From Flavobacterium urocaniciphilum (lineage in GTDB: Bacteria; Bacteroidota; Bacteroidia; Flavobacteriales; Flavobacteriaceae), in contig NZ_FOEI01000005.1 of the NCBI RefSeq assembly GCF_900110615.1, positions 124,001 to 188,000 on the forward strand: a stretch of DNA of 64,000 nucleotides, written 5' to 3'. Position 1 is the first letter of the stretch. Every line of letters begins with the position of its first letter. Both the position numbers and the translations under genes were made by a program. Positions 33,452 through 41,365 of the stretch are shown piece by piece. The notes beneath the pieces are model-generated. The model saw only the letters and a program-made list of their open reading frames with translations. It had not been told where the DNA came from and ran no database searches.

Positions 33452-34549
33452 TTGAATAAGCAAAAAATTGTAGTTTCAGGAATAAATATGGTTGAAGGTG
33501 GTATCTTTACTATTCTTCACAATGTGCTACAAGAATTGTCGGAATATATTCAAAATAAAAATATTGAAGTTATTGCTTTAGTACACGACGCTTCAAAATT
33601 TAATTTTCCTACTATTCAATTTATTGAATTTCCAAAAGCGAAATCATCTTGGTTTTTACGTTTGTATTATGAATATTATTTCTTTAAAAAATTATCCGAA
33701 AAAATACAACCAGACATTTGGTTTTCTCTTCATGATACTTCCCCAATTGTAGTCGCAAAAAAACAATTTACCTATTGTCATCATCCAACTACTTTTTTCA
33801 AACCAACATGGAACGATTGGAAATTTGATTATAAAATCGGCGTGTTTTCTTTAGTTTACGACTATATTTTTAAATTTAATATTAGAAGTAATCATACGGT
33901 TTTTGTTCAACAACATTGGATTAAAGATATTTTTCAAAAACGATTTAAAATTGATAATGTAAAAGTTGCAATACCTGAATTTGTAGAAGATTTTTCAACT
34001 GAAAAAATAGATTTAGATTCAAATAAAATTCATTTTTTCTACCCGAGTTTTCCCAAAAGTTTCAAAAATATAGAATACATTTTTGAAGCGATTCAATTGT
34101 TACCAGAATCTATAAAAAGTCAGTGTGAATTTCACATTACAGGTTTGAAAAACAACAATAGTAAATATGTTTCCTATTTAAATACTAAATACCTAAACAG
34201 TAACGTTAATCGTTTGGAATTATTAGACAAAAATACAATGTTAAAATACTATAATTCAATTGATTATTTAATATTTCCTTCAAAAATAGAAACTTGGGGT
34301 TTACCCATTTCAGAAACAAAAGCACATCATAACAACATGCTTTTAGCTAACTTGCCATATGCTAAAGAAACTTGTGGTAATTATGAAAAGGTTTCCTTTT
34401 TTGATATTGAAAATCCTGGTGATTTAGCTCAAATGATTATTGAAATTGTGGAACAAAAACATGTTTTTCATGGAAATAAGATTGAAATAAATTATAAAGA
34501 AGAATTACACAGCTGGAAAGAATTGTTTGATTATATGATTGGAGATTAA
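33452..34549 (+). CDS. Glycosyltransferase family 1 protein, TTG start
   Basis: 365 residues. The likely start is TTG at 33452 (MNKQKIVVSGINMVEGG); the first ATG (33488) would cut the N-terminal strand. GT-B fold: EGG donor loop at the start, FYPSFPKSFKNIEYIFEA then FPSKIETWGLPISETKAH, the usual E-x7-E motif of GT4-like enzymes. It transfers a sugar to a growing surface glycan in the cytoplasm. First gene of a small glycan island. Confidence 0.86.
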   Translation: MNKQKIVVSGINMVEGGIFTILHNVLQELSEYIQNKNIEVIALVHDASKFNFPTIQFIEFPKAKSSWFLRLYYEYYFFKKLSEKIQPDIWFSLHDTSPIVVAKKQFTYCHHPTTFFKPTWNDWKFDYKIGVFSLVYDYIFKFNIRSNHTVFVQQHWIKDIFQKRFKIDNVKVAIPEFVEDFSTEKIDLDSNKIHFFYPSFPKSFKNIEYIFEAIQLLPESIKSQCEFHITGLKNNNSKYVSYLNTKYLNSNVNRLELLDKNTMLKYYNSIDYLIFPSKIETWGLPISETKAHHNNMLLANLPYAKETCGNYEKVSFFDIENPGDLAQMIIEIVEQKHVFHGNKIEINYKEELHSWKELFDYMIGD

Positions 34550-34586
34550 ATGATTTAAAGATTAACTTAACAACAATCATTTCAAC

Positions 34587-34636
34587 AATAAACCATAAAC
34601 CATAAAAAAAAAAAACATAAACTACAAACATTAATT
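34587..34636. repeat. Heptanucleotide words with a 12-A run
   Basis: aataaac, cataaac, cataaaa, then a run of 12 A (34604-34615), then cataaac, tacaaac. The 7-nt register shifts by one base at the A-run. It ends one base before the ATG of the next gene. Confidence 0.55.
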
Positions 34637-34637
34637 C

Positions 34638-35570
34638 ATGCCGTTTTTTACCGTTATCATACCATTATACAACAAAGAAAAATACATTTCAAATGCCATA
34701 AAAAGTATTCTGAATCAAACTTTTACTGATTTTGAAGTATTGATTGTAAATGATTGTTCAACGGATAATAGTATCAAAATTGCAACTGAATTCGAATCTG
34801 AAAAAATTCGAATTATTCATCACGAAAAAAACAAAGGATTAGCAGCCACTAGAAATACGGGAATTAAAAATGCCAAAGCCAATTATGTTGCTTTTTTAGA
34901 TGCGGATGATTTGTGGAAACCTCATTTCTTGGAAAAGATTTTCAATTTGATTCAAAACTTTTCAGAAGCTCGAATTTTCGGTACAAATTATGAAGAAATT
35001 TGGGATGAAACAGTTAAAATGCCGCATAACAATTCTGATAGTTTGCCTAAAGACTTTGTTGGCTATTTAAATTTTTTCAAAATTAATATTAAACAAGGAA
35101 TATACAATCATGGATCGGTTTGCATCCACAAAGAAGTGTTTGAAAAAGCAGGTTATTACAATGAAAATATTCAATTATCACAAGATTTAGATTTTAATAT
35201 TCGTGCCAATTATCATTTTAAATTAGCATATGATGCTTCTGTGCAAATGAGCTATTTTATGCAAACAGACAATCAACTAACGAGAAGTTCTATTGTAAAC
35301 AAAACCATTCCTAATTATGATGCTTATGAAGAATGGGCAAAATCGAATCCAGATTTAAAGAAATACATCGATTTTGAACGCTATGTATTAGGAAAGCGAT
35401 TAAAGAAAAATAACGATTCACGTTGGAAAGATATGATTGCGCCAATTGAAGCTAAGAATTTAAATTGGAAACAAAATGTATTATTAAAACTGCCAAGTTC
35501 AGCTTTGAATTTAGTCGATAAAATAAAGTTATTACTTTTAAAAGTTGGAGTAAAACCGAGTACGTATTAG
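34638..35570 (+). CDS. Glycosyltransferase family 2 protein
   Basis: 310 residues. GT-A fold: FTVIIPLYNKEKYISNAIKS at the start, VNDCSTDNS, then FLDADDLW as DXD motif, and the acceptor loop near SQDLDFN. Typical inverting transferase of surface polysaccharide synthesis. Ends at 35570, directly against the stop of the convergent cupin gene. Not translated from an overlapping start; the ATG at 34638 is the only good one. Confidence 0.9.
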   Translation: MPFFTVIIPLYNKEKYISNAIKSILNQTFTDFEVLIVNDCSTDNSIKIATEFESEKIRIIHHEKNKGLAATRNTGIKNAKANYVAFLDADDLWKPHFLEKIFNLIQNFSEARIFGTNYEEIWDETVKMPHNNSDSLPKDFVGYLNFFKINIKQGIYNHGSVCIHKEVFEKAGYYNENIQLSQDLDFNIRANYHFKLAYDASVQMSYFMQTDNQLTRSSIVNKTIPNYDAYEEWAKSNPDLKKYIDFERYVLGKRLKKNNDSRWKDMIAPIEAKNLNWKQNVLLKLPSSALNLVDKIKLLLLKVGVKPSTY

Positions 35571-35963
35571 TTATTTGATTGTACTCAAATATTCTTTATA
35601 ATTTCTGATGTAATCGTCTTCTGAAAACTCTTCAGAAGCTAAAACCAAACATACGGAACCCGAAGAAAAATTCTCTAATTCGCGCCACATATTATTTTCA
35701 ATAAGTAATCCTCTATCCGGACGATTTAAAGTGATGACTTCTTTAGATTTACCGTCTTTTAAAACAACATCAAAACTTCCAGAAATGGCAATTAAAACTT
35801 GTTTTAGTTTTTTATGTGCATGTCCGCCACGCTTGGCACCACTTGGAATATCAAATAAATAATACACTCGTTTTACATCAAAAGGAATGGTAGAATTTTC
35901 AATTACACCAATGTTTCCACGAGTATTATTTATTTTAGGAATTTCGATAATTTTATAATTCAT
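35571..35963 (-). CDS. FdtA/QdtA-like cupin, dTDP-sugar 3,4-ketoisomerase family
   Basis: 130 residues from ATG 35963 (MNYKIIEIPKINNTRGNIGVIE); a GTG at 35981 would begin inside a dispersed repeat and is rejected. GAKRGGHAHKKLKQVLIAISGS holds the cupin histidines, and VYYLFDIPSG is characteristic of the FdtA/WxcM group. Members isomerise dTDP-4-keto-6-deoxyglucose; no dTDP-sugar synthesis gene is in the window, so substrate is open. Lies in the glycan island. Confidence 0.85.
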   Translation of the reverse strand: MNYKIIEIPKINNTRGNIGVIENSTIPFDVKRVYYLFDIPSGAKRGGHAHKKLKQVLIAISGSFDVVLKDGKSKEVITLNRPDRGLLIENNMWRELENFSSGSVCLVLASEEFSEDDYIRNYKEYLSTIK

Positions 35964-35966
35964 TTT

Positions 35967-35992
35967 GTCATTACGAGGCACGAGGCAATCTC
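35967..35992. repeat. Dispersed repeat (GTCATTnCGAGGnACGA), copy 1
   Basis: gtcattacgaggcacgaggc and following bases match the reverse complement of 50045-50069 at about 22 of 25 positions. It lies just upstream of the cupin gene start. Confidence 0.75.
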
Positions 35993-36011
35993 TTTATTTT
36001 TAACTTTATGT

Positions 36012-37109
36012 TTAATTTCTTTCAAAAAACGCTAACCATTCTGCACCAATAGTTTCCAAACTAAAACGTTTCACACTGCTTAAAGCGTTGTGTTTACATT
36101 GTAAATATAAAACTTTATCAGAAACAAATAAATTAATTGCTTCAATTAATTTTTCCGAATTTTGATTTTCAACTAATAATCCGTTGTTATTATCAACTAT
36201 AATTTCATTCGGTCCAGATTCATAATTCCAAGAAATTATTGGTGTTTCACAGGCTAAAGATTCCAATAAAACCATTGGCATTCCTTCATATTTACTAGTT
36301 GAGATGGTAAATAGCGCCTTTTTATAAAAGCGAAATGGATTTTTTACATTGCCTTTAAAAACAACCAAATCTTGTAAATTCAGGCTTTCAGCTAATTTTA
36401 TCCATTTACTTTTAAGTTTTCCTTCACCAAGAATCATCAATTTAATATTTTGAGATGGCAAGACCGATTTTGCATAACATTCAATTAATTTATCAAATTG
36501 CTTTACGTTCTTATTCATACTTCCTGCAGATAAAACATATTGATATTCATCTGAAATTAATTCTTCAGACTTAACTGCAATCGATTCAAAATCTAAAGGA
36601 TTATAAATTAATTGTGTTGGAATAAAATCATATTTCGAACTTACTTTCTCTTTAATTCCTTGAGAAACAGTTATAAATTGTTGGCAATTTCTATAGAGTA
36701 TTTTAGCAAGAAATGTATTTTTAGGAATATACGATTTTAACTTAAAGCTATGTATCGTTTGAATAAATTTGGGATAAACGAAATTATGAATGATTACTTC
36801 TTGCCAAAAGTATTGCTTGGTTCTAAAATCTATTACATAATCAAATTGATTATTGGCAAAAAAATCTTTTAAAGCAAAAAAGCGCTTACTCCTACTCCAC
36901 CAGCTATTTCTTTTATCTTTTAAATGTTCTAGATGAAAAATTTTACCGGCAAAATCGTATTCCACTTTTCCAGCAAAAACCACATGATAAACTTCAAAAT
37001 CTTGTTGATCGAAATATTGAGATAACAAAGCAGCACAACGTTCAGCACCACCATCTGAAAGTGTAACAGTAACCAAACATATTTTTAATACTGAAGTTTT
37101 CTTATCCAA
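36012..37109 (-). CDS. Glycosyltransferase family 4 protein
   Basis: 365 residues, GT-B fold. N-terminal TLSDGGAERCAALLSQYF donor/acceptor loop; C-terminal half with LSAGSMNKNVKQFDKLIECYA, LMILGEGKLKSKW, ISTSKYEGMPMVLLESLACE (E-x7-E motif). Resembles enzymes that add N-acetylgalactosamine or similar residues to capsular and O-antigen glycans. Probably one message with the cupin gene downstream. Confidence 0.9.
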   Translation of the reverse strand: MDKKTSVLKICLVTVTLSDGGAERCAALLSQYFDQQDFEVYHVVFAGKVEYDFAGKIFHLEHLKDKRNSWWSRSKRFFALKDFFANNQFDYVIDFRTKQYFWQEVIIHNFVYPKFIQTIHSFKLKSYIPKNTFLAKILYRNCQQFITVSQGIKEKVSSKYDFIPTQLIYNPLDFESIAVKSEELISDEYQYVLSAGSMNKNVKQFDKLIECYAKSVLPSQNIKLMILGEGKLKSKWIKLAESLNLQDLVVFKGNVKNPFRFYKKALFTISTSKYEGMPMVLLESLACETPIISWNYESGPNEIIVDNNNGLLVENQNSEKLIEAINLFVSDKVLYLQCKHNALSSVKRFSLETIGAEWLAFFERN

Positions 37110-37215
37110 AAGTTAGAGTTTTAAACAAATATAAAAATATTCAATAAACTATATTAGCGATTCGATAAATTTATAAATACTTTGTATATTTGGTCAACAA
37201 TAATTTAAAAATCAA

Positions 37216-38037
37216 ATGTCGTTTACAAGAACAACAGAGCAATCTTCGAAATATGAGCATTTAGAAAAAATGTCTGTTCAAGAATTGCTTTCAAACATTA
37301 ATAATGAAGACAAACTGGTACCATTAGCTGTTGAAAAGGCTTTACCACAAATTGAAGCTTTAATTTCTCAAATTGTAGCTAAAATGAAAAATGGTGGTCG
37401 TTTGTTTTATATTGGTGCAGGAACTTCTGGTAGATTAGGGATTGTAGATGCCAGTGAATGTCCGCCAACTTTTGGAGTTCCTTTTGATATGGTTATTGGA
37501 ATTATAGCTGGTGGAGATACAGCCATTCGAAAAGCTGTTGAATTTGCTGAAGATGATAAAAACCAAGCTTGGATTGATTTACAAGAATGGAATATTAATG
37601 AAAATGATGTGGTTATTGGAATTGCAGCATCAGGAACTACACCTTATGTTATTGGTGGATTAGAAAAATGCAATGAAAATAATATCATTACTGGAAGTAT
37701 TAGTTGTAATGCTGGAAGTCCGCTTTCGAAAACAGCAAAATTTCCAATTGAAGTTATAGTTGGACCAGAATTCGTAACTGGAAGTAGCCGAATGAAAGCC
37801 GGAACAGCACAGAAATTAGTTTTAAATATGATTTCAACTGCTACGATGATTCAATTAGGTCGTGTAAAAGGAAACAAAATGGTTGACATGCAATTAAGTA
37901 ATGTAAAATTAATTGATAGAGGTGTGAGAATGATTATGGATGAAATTAATGTTACATACGAATTAGGTGAAGAATTATTAAAAAAACACGGAAGTGTTAG
38001 AAAAGCGGTTGACTATTTTAATGGAAATAGACAATAG
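37216..38037 (+). CDS. murQ: N-acetylmuramic acid 6-phosphate etherase
   Basis: 273 residues. YIGAGTSGRLGIVDASECPPTFG is the MurQ SIS-domain signature; GIAASGTTPYVIGGL and ITGSSRMKAGTAQKL are also diagnostic. It splits the lactyl ether of MurNAc-6-P to give GlcNAc-6-P, the key step of peptidoglycan recycling in the cytoplasm. Slightly shorter than E. coli MurQ (298) because the C-terminal helical domain is short. No murP, amgK or anmK is adjacent. Confidence 0.95.
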   Translation: MSFTRTTEQSSKYEHLEKMSVQELLSNINNEDKLVPLAVEKALPQIEALISQIVAKMKNGGRLFYIGAGTSGRLGIVDASECPPTFGVPFDMVIGIIAGGDTAIRKAVEFAEDDKNQAWIDLQEWNINENDVVIGIAASGTTPYVIGGLEKCNENNIITGSISCNAGSPLSKTAKFPIEVIVGPEFVTGSSRMKAGTAQKLVLNMISTATMIQLGRVKGNKMVDMQLSNVKLIDRGVRMIMDEINVTYELGEELLKKHGSVRKAVDYFNGNRQ

Positions 38038-38081
38038 TACTTATATCAATTAAAAATTAGTAAAAACTTAAAAAGTAAAAT

Positions 38082-38579
38082 ATGAAAAAGTTATTCGTAA
38101 TCGGTTTATTTTTAATTTCTGTTGCATCCTTTGCACAAAGAAGAGGTGTTGAACCAAGAGTTATTCCTGCTGGTCAAGAAATTGAATTAAAAGACAATAA
38201 ATTTTACATCAATAACGAACAAATTCCATCATACGAAATTAAAAATTACTTAAAAGCGAATGATTTTAAAGCGTATTCTTTATTTAATAAGTCGAAAAAC
38301 AAAAGCGTTTTAGGAGGTTTCTTTTTAGGATTGGGTTCTGCTTTAATTATTGGAGACGCAGTAAAAGCTGCCGTTTCTGATGTTGATTATCCTACTGCTA
38401 TGTCTTACATTGGTGGTGGACTAGTTGGAACTTCTATTTTTGTTTTAAAAGGAAAAAAACAAAAAATGCGTGATGCAATTGATACGTACAATAACGGTTT
38501 AAAAACTACTAGTCAAACTGAAACAACTATTGATTTTGTAGCTAATAACAATGGAGTTGGGTTACGATTAACATTCTAA
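38082..38579 (+). CDS. Secreted hypothetical protein with Gly-rich hydrophobic segment
   Basis: 165 residues with a signal peptide (MKKLFVIGLFLISVASFAQ). A Gly-rich hydrophobic segment (about 82-94) and a second one (105-120) suggest membrane association. A short DNKFYINNEQIPSYEI hairpin precedes them. Common as a hypothetical protein in Flavobacteria. Next gene starts 2 bp after its stop. Confidence 0.7.
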   Translation: MKKLFVIGLFLISVASFAQRRGVEPRVIPAGQEIELKDNKFYINNEQIPSYEIKNYLKANDFKAYSLFNKSKNKSVLGGFFLGLGSALIIGDAVKAAVSDVDYPTAMSYIGGGLVGTSIFVLKGKKQKMRDAIDTYNNGLKTTSQTETTIDFVANNNGVGLRLTF

Positions 38580-38581
38580 TC

Positions 38582-38803
38582 ATGTCTGTAAACAAAGAAA
38601 TTTTAAATAAAGGACTTCGATATTTAGCTGGTTCCTTACCAACGCTTTTTATCGGAGTTTTTATATTGAATAGCAGTTTTAAAAATCAAAAACATCCTTT
38701 GTTTATTTATGTATTGATTGTATCAGTATTAATATGTGGTTATGCCGTATTTCTGATGTTTAAAGGTATCAATACCATAATGAAAAGTATGTTTGAAAAA
38801 TAA
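38582..38803 (+). CDS. DUF6095-like small membrane protein
   Basis: 73 residues with two helices (about 12-31 and 41-62) separated by SFKNQKHPL. The pattern (short N-terminus, LRYLAGSLPTLFIGV) matches the DUF6095 group of Bacteroidota as I recall it. No function known. Confidence 0.68.
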   Translation: MSVNKEILNKGLRYLAGSLPTLFIGVFILNSSFKNQKHPLFIYVLIVSVLICGYAVFLMFKGINTIMKSMFEK

Positions 38804-38808
38804 TTCTA

Positions 38809-38850
38809 TTTTTGATTTATGAATTTAGATTTTCGAAGTTTGAATTACTA
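38809..38850. repeat. Heptanucleotide repeat tract, 6 units, NNTTTGA
   Basis: tttttga, tttatga, atttaga, ttttcga, agtttga, attacta in unbroken 7-nt register, starting 5 bp after the DUF6095-like stop. Confidence 0.65.
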
Positions 38851-38875
38851 ATCAAAAGCAATAAAATACAATCAA

Positions 38876-39247
38876 TTGAAAAAATACATTTACATCTTAT
38901 CAGTCTTTTTATTATTTTCTTGTTATAATCAAGAGCGAAACTGTAAAGATTTCAAAACTGGAAAATTTACATCAGAAACTACCGTAGAAGGAAAAAAATT
39001 CACAAGTACTTTTGAAAGAAATGATTCTATTCAGATAGAAAACTATAATAATGTGATTGATACGTTTACCGTTCGTTGGATTAATGATTGCGAATACATA
39101 TTAGAAAATGTAAAACCTAAGAATAGAGAAGAAGAAAAAGCTATTCATGTTAAAATACTAAATACCAAAGACTTAAAATACAATTTCGAATATTCTTTTG
39201 TAGGCGATGCAAAAAAACAGTTTGGTTCTGTAACAAAAGTGGACTAA
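38876..39247 (+). CDS. Hypothetical lipoprotein, TTG start
   Basis: 123 residues starting at TTG 38876 (MKKYIYILSVFLLFSC), lipobox cysteine C16. The mature part, YNQERNCKDFKTGKFTSETT and VRWINDCEYILENVKP, is conserved in Flavobacteriaceae; similar short proteins have sometimes been mislabelled as topoisomerase IV. It has no such domain. Probably a periplasmic lipoprotein of unknown role. Confidence 0.72.
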   Translation: MKKYIYILSVFLLFSCYNQERNCKDFKTGKFTSETTVEGKKFTSTFERNDSIQIENYNNVIDTFTVRWINDCEYILENVKPKNREEEKAIHVKILNTKDLKYNFEYSFVGDAKKQFGSVTKVD

Positions 39248-39292
39248 TCTGCGTAAAACCTTTGTAATTAAATTAAAAACTAAATAAATAAA

Positions 39293-40150
39293 ATGGAAGT
39301 TTTATCTAATCCAAATGCTTGGGTAGCATTATTAACCCTAACTTTTTTAGAAATCATTTTAGGAATTGATAACATCGTATTCTTATCAATCGTATCTGGA
39401 AAATTAAAAGAAGAAGATCAACCAAAAGCCAGAAGAATTGGACTTTTATTGGCTATGGCGTTTCGTATTATCCTTTTATTTGGTATTACTTGGGTAATGA
39501 GTTTAAAAGATTCGTTCTGTGATTTCGATTTAGGATTTGTTACTGGTGGAATTTCTGGTCAAAGTATCATCGTTTTTGGAGGTGGTTTGTTTTTATTATA
39601 CAAATCTGTTTCTGAAATACATCATAAATTAGAAGGTGAAGAAGAAGCAACAGCAGGAAAAGCGAGCAATTCATTAGCTTCAGCAATTATTCAAATTGCA
39701 TTATTAAACATTGTTTTCTCTTTTGATAGTATCTTAACTGCAGTTGGATTAGTAAGTGCTGCAGAACCACCAGTTGGTTTCGGACCTGCAGGCGCTTTAG
39801 AAATTATGATTGGAGCAATTGTTATATCGATTATTATCATGTTAATTTTCGCCGGACCAGTTTCTAAATTCGTAAACCAACATCCTACTATTCAAATTTT
39901 AGGATTATCGTTCTTAATATTAATTGGAGTAATGCTATTAGCTGAAGGTTCACATTTAGCAAGTATTAAATTCTTTGGTGGAACTGAAGTTCATAGTATT
40001 CCTAAAGGTTATTTATACTTTGCAATATTCTTCTCCTTATTTGTTGAATTCTTAAACTTGAGAATGAAGAAAAACAGCAAGAAACCAGTTAAATTACACA
40101 ACAATAAAATTATTGATGAAAAATTAACGGATGACGATTTAATGAATTAA
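39293..40150 (+). CDS. TerC family integral membrane protein
   Basis: 285 residues, about seven helices. LTFLEIILGIDNIVFLSIVS carries the E and D-N residues of the TerC family, and NIVFSFDSILTAVGL the second acidic motif. Family members are linked to tellurite resistance and to manganese export or metalation of exported proteins. No other ter gene is nearby. Ends in a terminator. Confidence 0.92.
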   Translation: MEVLSNPNAWVALLTLTFLEIILGIDNIVFLSIVSGKLKEEDQPKARRIGLLLAMAFRIILLFGITWVMSLKDSFCDFDLGFVTGGISGQSIIVFGGGLFLLYKSVSEIHHKLEGEEEATAGKASNSLASAIIQIALLNIVFSFDSILTAVGLVSAAEPPVGFGPAGALEIMIGAIVISIIIMLIFAGPVSKFVNQHPTIQILGLSFLILIGVMLLAEGSHLASIKFFGGTEVHSIPKGYLYFAIFFSLFVEFLNLRMKKNSKKPVKLHNNKIIDEKLTDDDLMN

Positions 40151-40166
40151 TTCATTCACATAACTT

Positions 40167-40203
40167 AAAAAAAGCCTCATTAAAATGAGGCTTTTTTTTA
40201 TGC
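40167..40203. terminator. Terminator between terC and the Hsp70 module (copy A)
   Basis: aaagcctcat / atgaggcttt (40171-40180, 40185-40194) with A- and T-runs. Nearly the same 45 bp recurs at 43857-43900 (copy B), including the bases after the T-run. Confidence 0.88.
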
Positions 40204-40209
40204 TTATTA

Positions 40210-41031
40210 TTAAGTATTGCTACATTTAATAATTGCTCTTATTAGCATAATTGCAAACCAAATATAACCCCAATGAAAACTACTTGAACTTTCTTTTTTT
40301 ACTTCTTTAGAAGCAATTTTAGCATTCTGGTTAATGATCTCGCTAACTTGTGGTGAAAAAGAATGATAATTCACCATGCACTTCATAATTAATTTATTAT
40401 TCTTTTGAAAATTATTTGCGTTATAAAAATTCGAAGTAACATTAATTAAATCATTCATAACATCATCAGATTCAGGAGAGCTAAAATGATTTAAAGATTG
40501 ATATAAATTTGGATTGTATAACGCTTGTAAATCTTTAGTTGAATAAGTATTGTTCGAATAACGATTAATCATTAAGCTTGTCTTTTCAAACAATTTCACT
40601 TTCACAAAAGCCATAAAAGAAAAAGGAAATAACTCTTTATGCTCTATTAATTGCTCAATATCTTCAAATTCATAATCTGCTAATTTTTTTCTCAAATTGT
40701 TTTTTAAATCTTCTAATAAATATTCTTCAATTACAAAATGAATTTCATCAAAATTTTGATTTTCAATCGTATCCGCAAATAAAGAACGTAAATGATAATC
40801 GCCTGTTAAAAAATTAAATAGTAATCTAGTATTACAAATAACATAGAAACTAGATTTATAATTTTTCAACACATGAATTAAGTTTACAGCTGTTGTATTG
40901 TCAATTGCATCTGGATTAATTTTTTTTTCTAACTTTATCTTTTTTTCAATCTGAAAAATTTCGTTTTCACTTAAATCATTAATACTTTTAAGGTCTCCAT
41001 TTAATTGAAAAAATAAGCTTACTATATTCAT
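40210..41031 (-). CDS. Hypothetical C-terminally anchored membrane protein next to the Hsp70 module
   Basis: 273 residues from ATG 41031; an ATG at 41052 lies inside the promoter box. Mostly helical and acidic, with IEKKIKLEKKINPDAIDNTTAVNLIH near 30 and a single C-terminal helix (GYIWFAIMLIRAIIKC, about 254-269), so tail-anchored with the bulk in the cytoplasm. No domain recognised. Head-to-head with the GrpE-like gene, ATGs 41 bp apart, sharing a symmetric promoter. Confidence 0.65.
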   Translation of the reverse strand: MNIVSLFFQLNGDLKSINDLSENEIFQIEKKIKLEKKINPDAIDNTTAVNLIHVLKNYKSSFYVICNTRLLFNFLTGDYHLRSLFADTIENQNFDEIHFVIEEYLLEDLKNNLRKKLADYEFEDIEQLIEHKELFPFSFMAFVKVKLFEKTSLMINRYSNNTYSTKDLQALYNPNLYQSLNHFSSPESDDVMNDLINVTSNFYNANNFQKNNKLIMKCMVNYHSFSPQVSEIINQNAKIASKEVKKESSSSFHWGYIWFAIMLIRAIIKCSNT

Positions 41032-41039
41032 GGCTTTTA

Positions 41040-41057
41040 TAAATTTGTACAAATGTA
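41040..41057. promoter_or_regulatory. Symmetric divergent promoter of the Hsp70 module
   Basis: TAAATTTG (41040-41047, plus strand) and TACATTTG (41057-41050, minus strand) are separated by TA, giving TAnnTTTG-TA-CAAAnnTA. Each box lies just downstream of the other start region, so the two polymerases should exclude each other. Distances to the ATGs at 41072 and 41031 fit. Confidence 0.6.
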
Positions 41058-41071
41058 ATTAATACAGAAAA

Positions 41072-41359
41072 ATGATAGATATAATTAATCAACTTTTTGA
41101 AATAGAAAGAAAATCAATAGAAAACGAAATTCATATACTTGAAAGAAACCTAACAAGAATCAAATATGAATTTGAACAATTAGGATATATCATTGAAAAT
41201 CCGATTCATAAAAAATTTGATGAACGAGATACTTCTATTGAAGCTAAAATAATGAATGAAAATTCAACTCTGATTACTAAAGTATTAAAGCCAATTATTT
41301 ATACCAATAATGACGGGCAATTAAAAATTGTTCAAAAAGGTATAGTTATAGTAGAATAA
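41072..41359 (+). CDS. Small GrpE-like protein, putative nucleotide exchange factor for the adjacent Hsp70
   Basis: 95 residues. A coiled-coil helix (about 8-37, EIERKSIENEIHILERNLTRI) precedes a beta part, YIIENPIHKKFDERDTSIEA, then VQKGIVIVE. The order coil, then G/N-x-x-FD, then short strands ending V-x-K-G-x-V-x-V is like the C-terminal half of GrpE. The usual dimerisation helix is cut short. It lies 6 bp before an Hsp70 gene, which is the strongest argument. Alternative: unrelated small cofactor. Confidence 0.5.
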   Translation: MIDIINQLFEIERKSIENEIHILERNLTRIKYEFEQLGYIIENPIHKKFDERDTSIEAKIMNENSTLITKVLKPIIYTNNDGQLKIVQKGIVIVE

Positions 41360-41365
41360 ACATAT

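Noticed and set aside
35964..35981. GTG start extending the cupin protein by MPRNDK
   Set aside because: These codons belong to a dispersed repeat; the ATG at 35963 gives the family N-terminus.
38876..39247. Topoisomerase IV annotation for the small lipoprotein
   Set aside because: No topoisomerase domain; a 123-residue lipoprotein. The real parC and parE are at 43904-48478.
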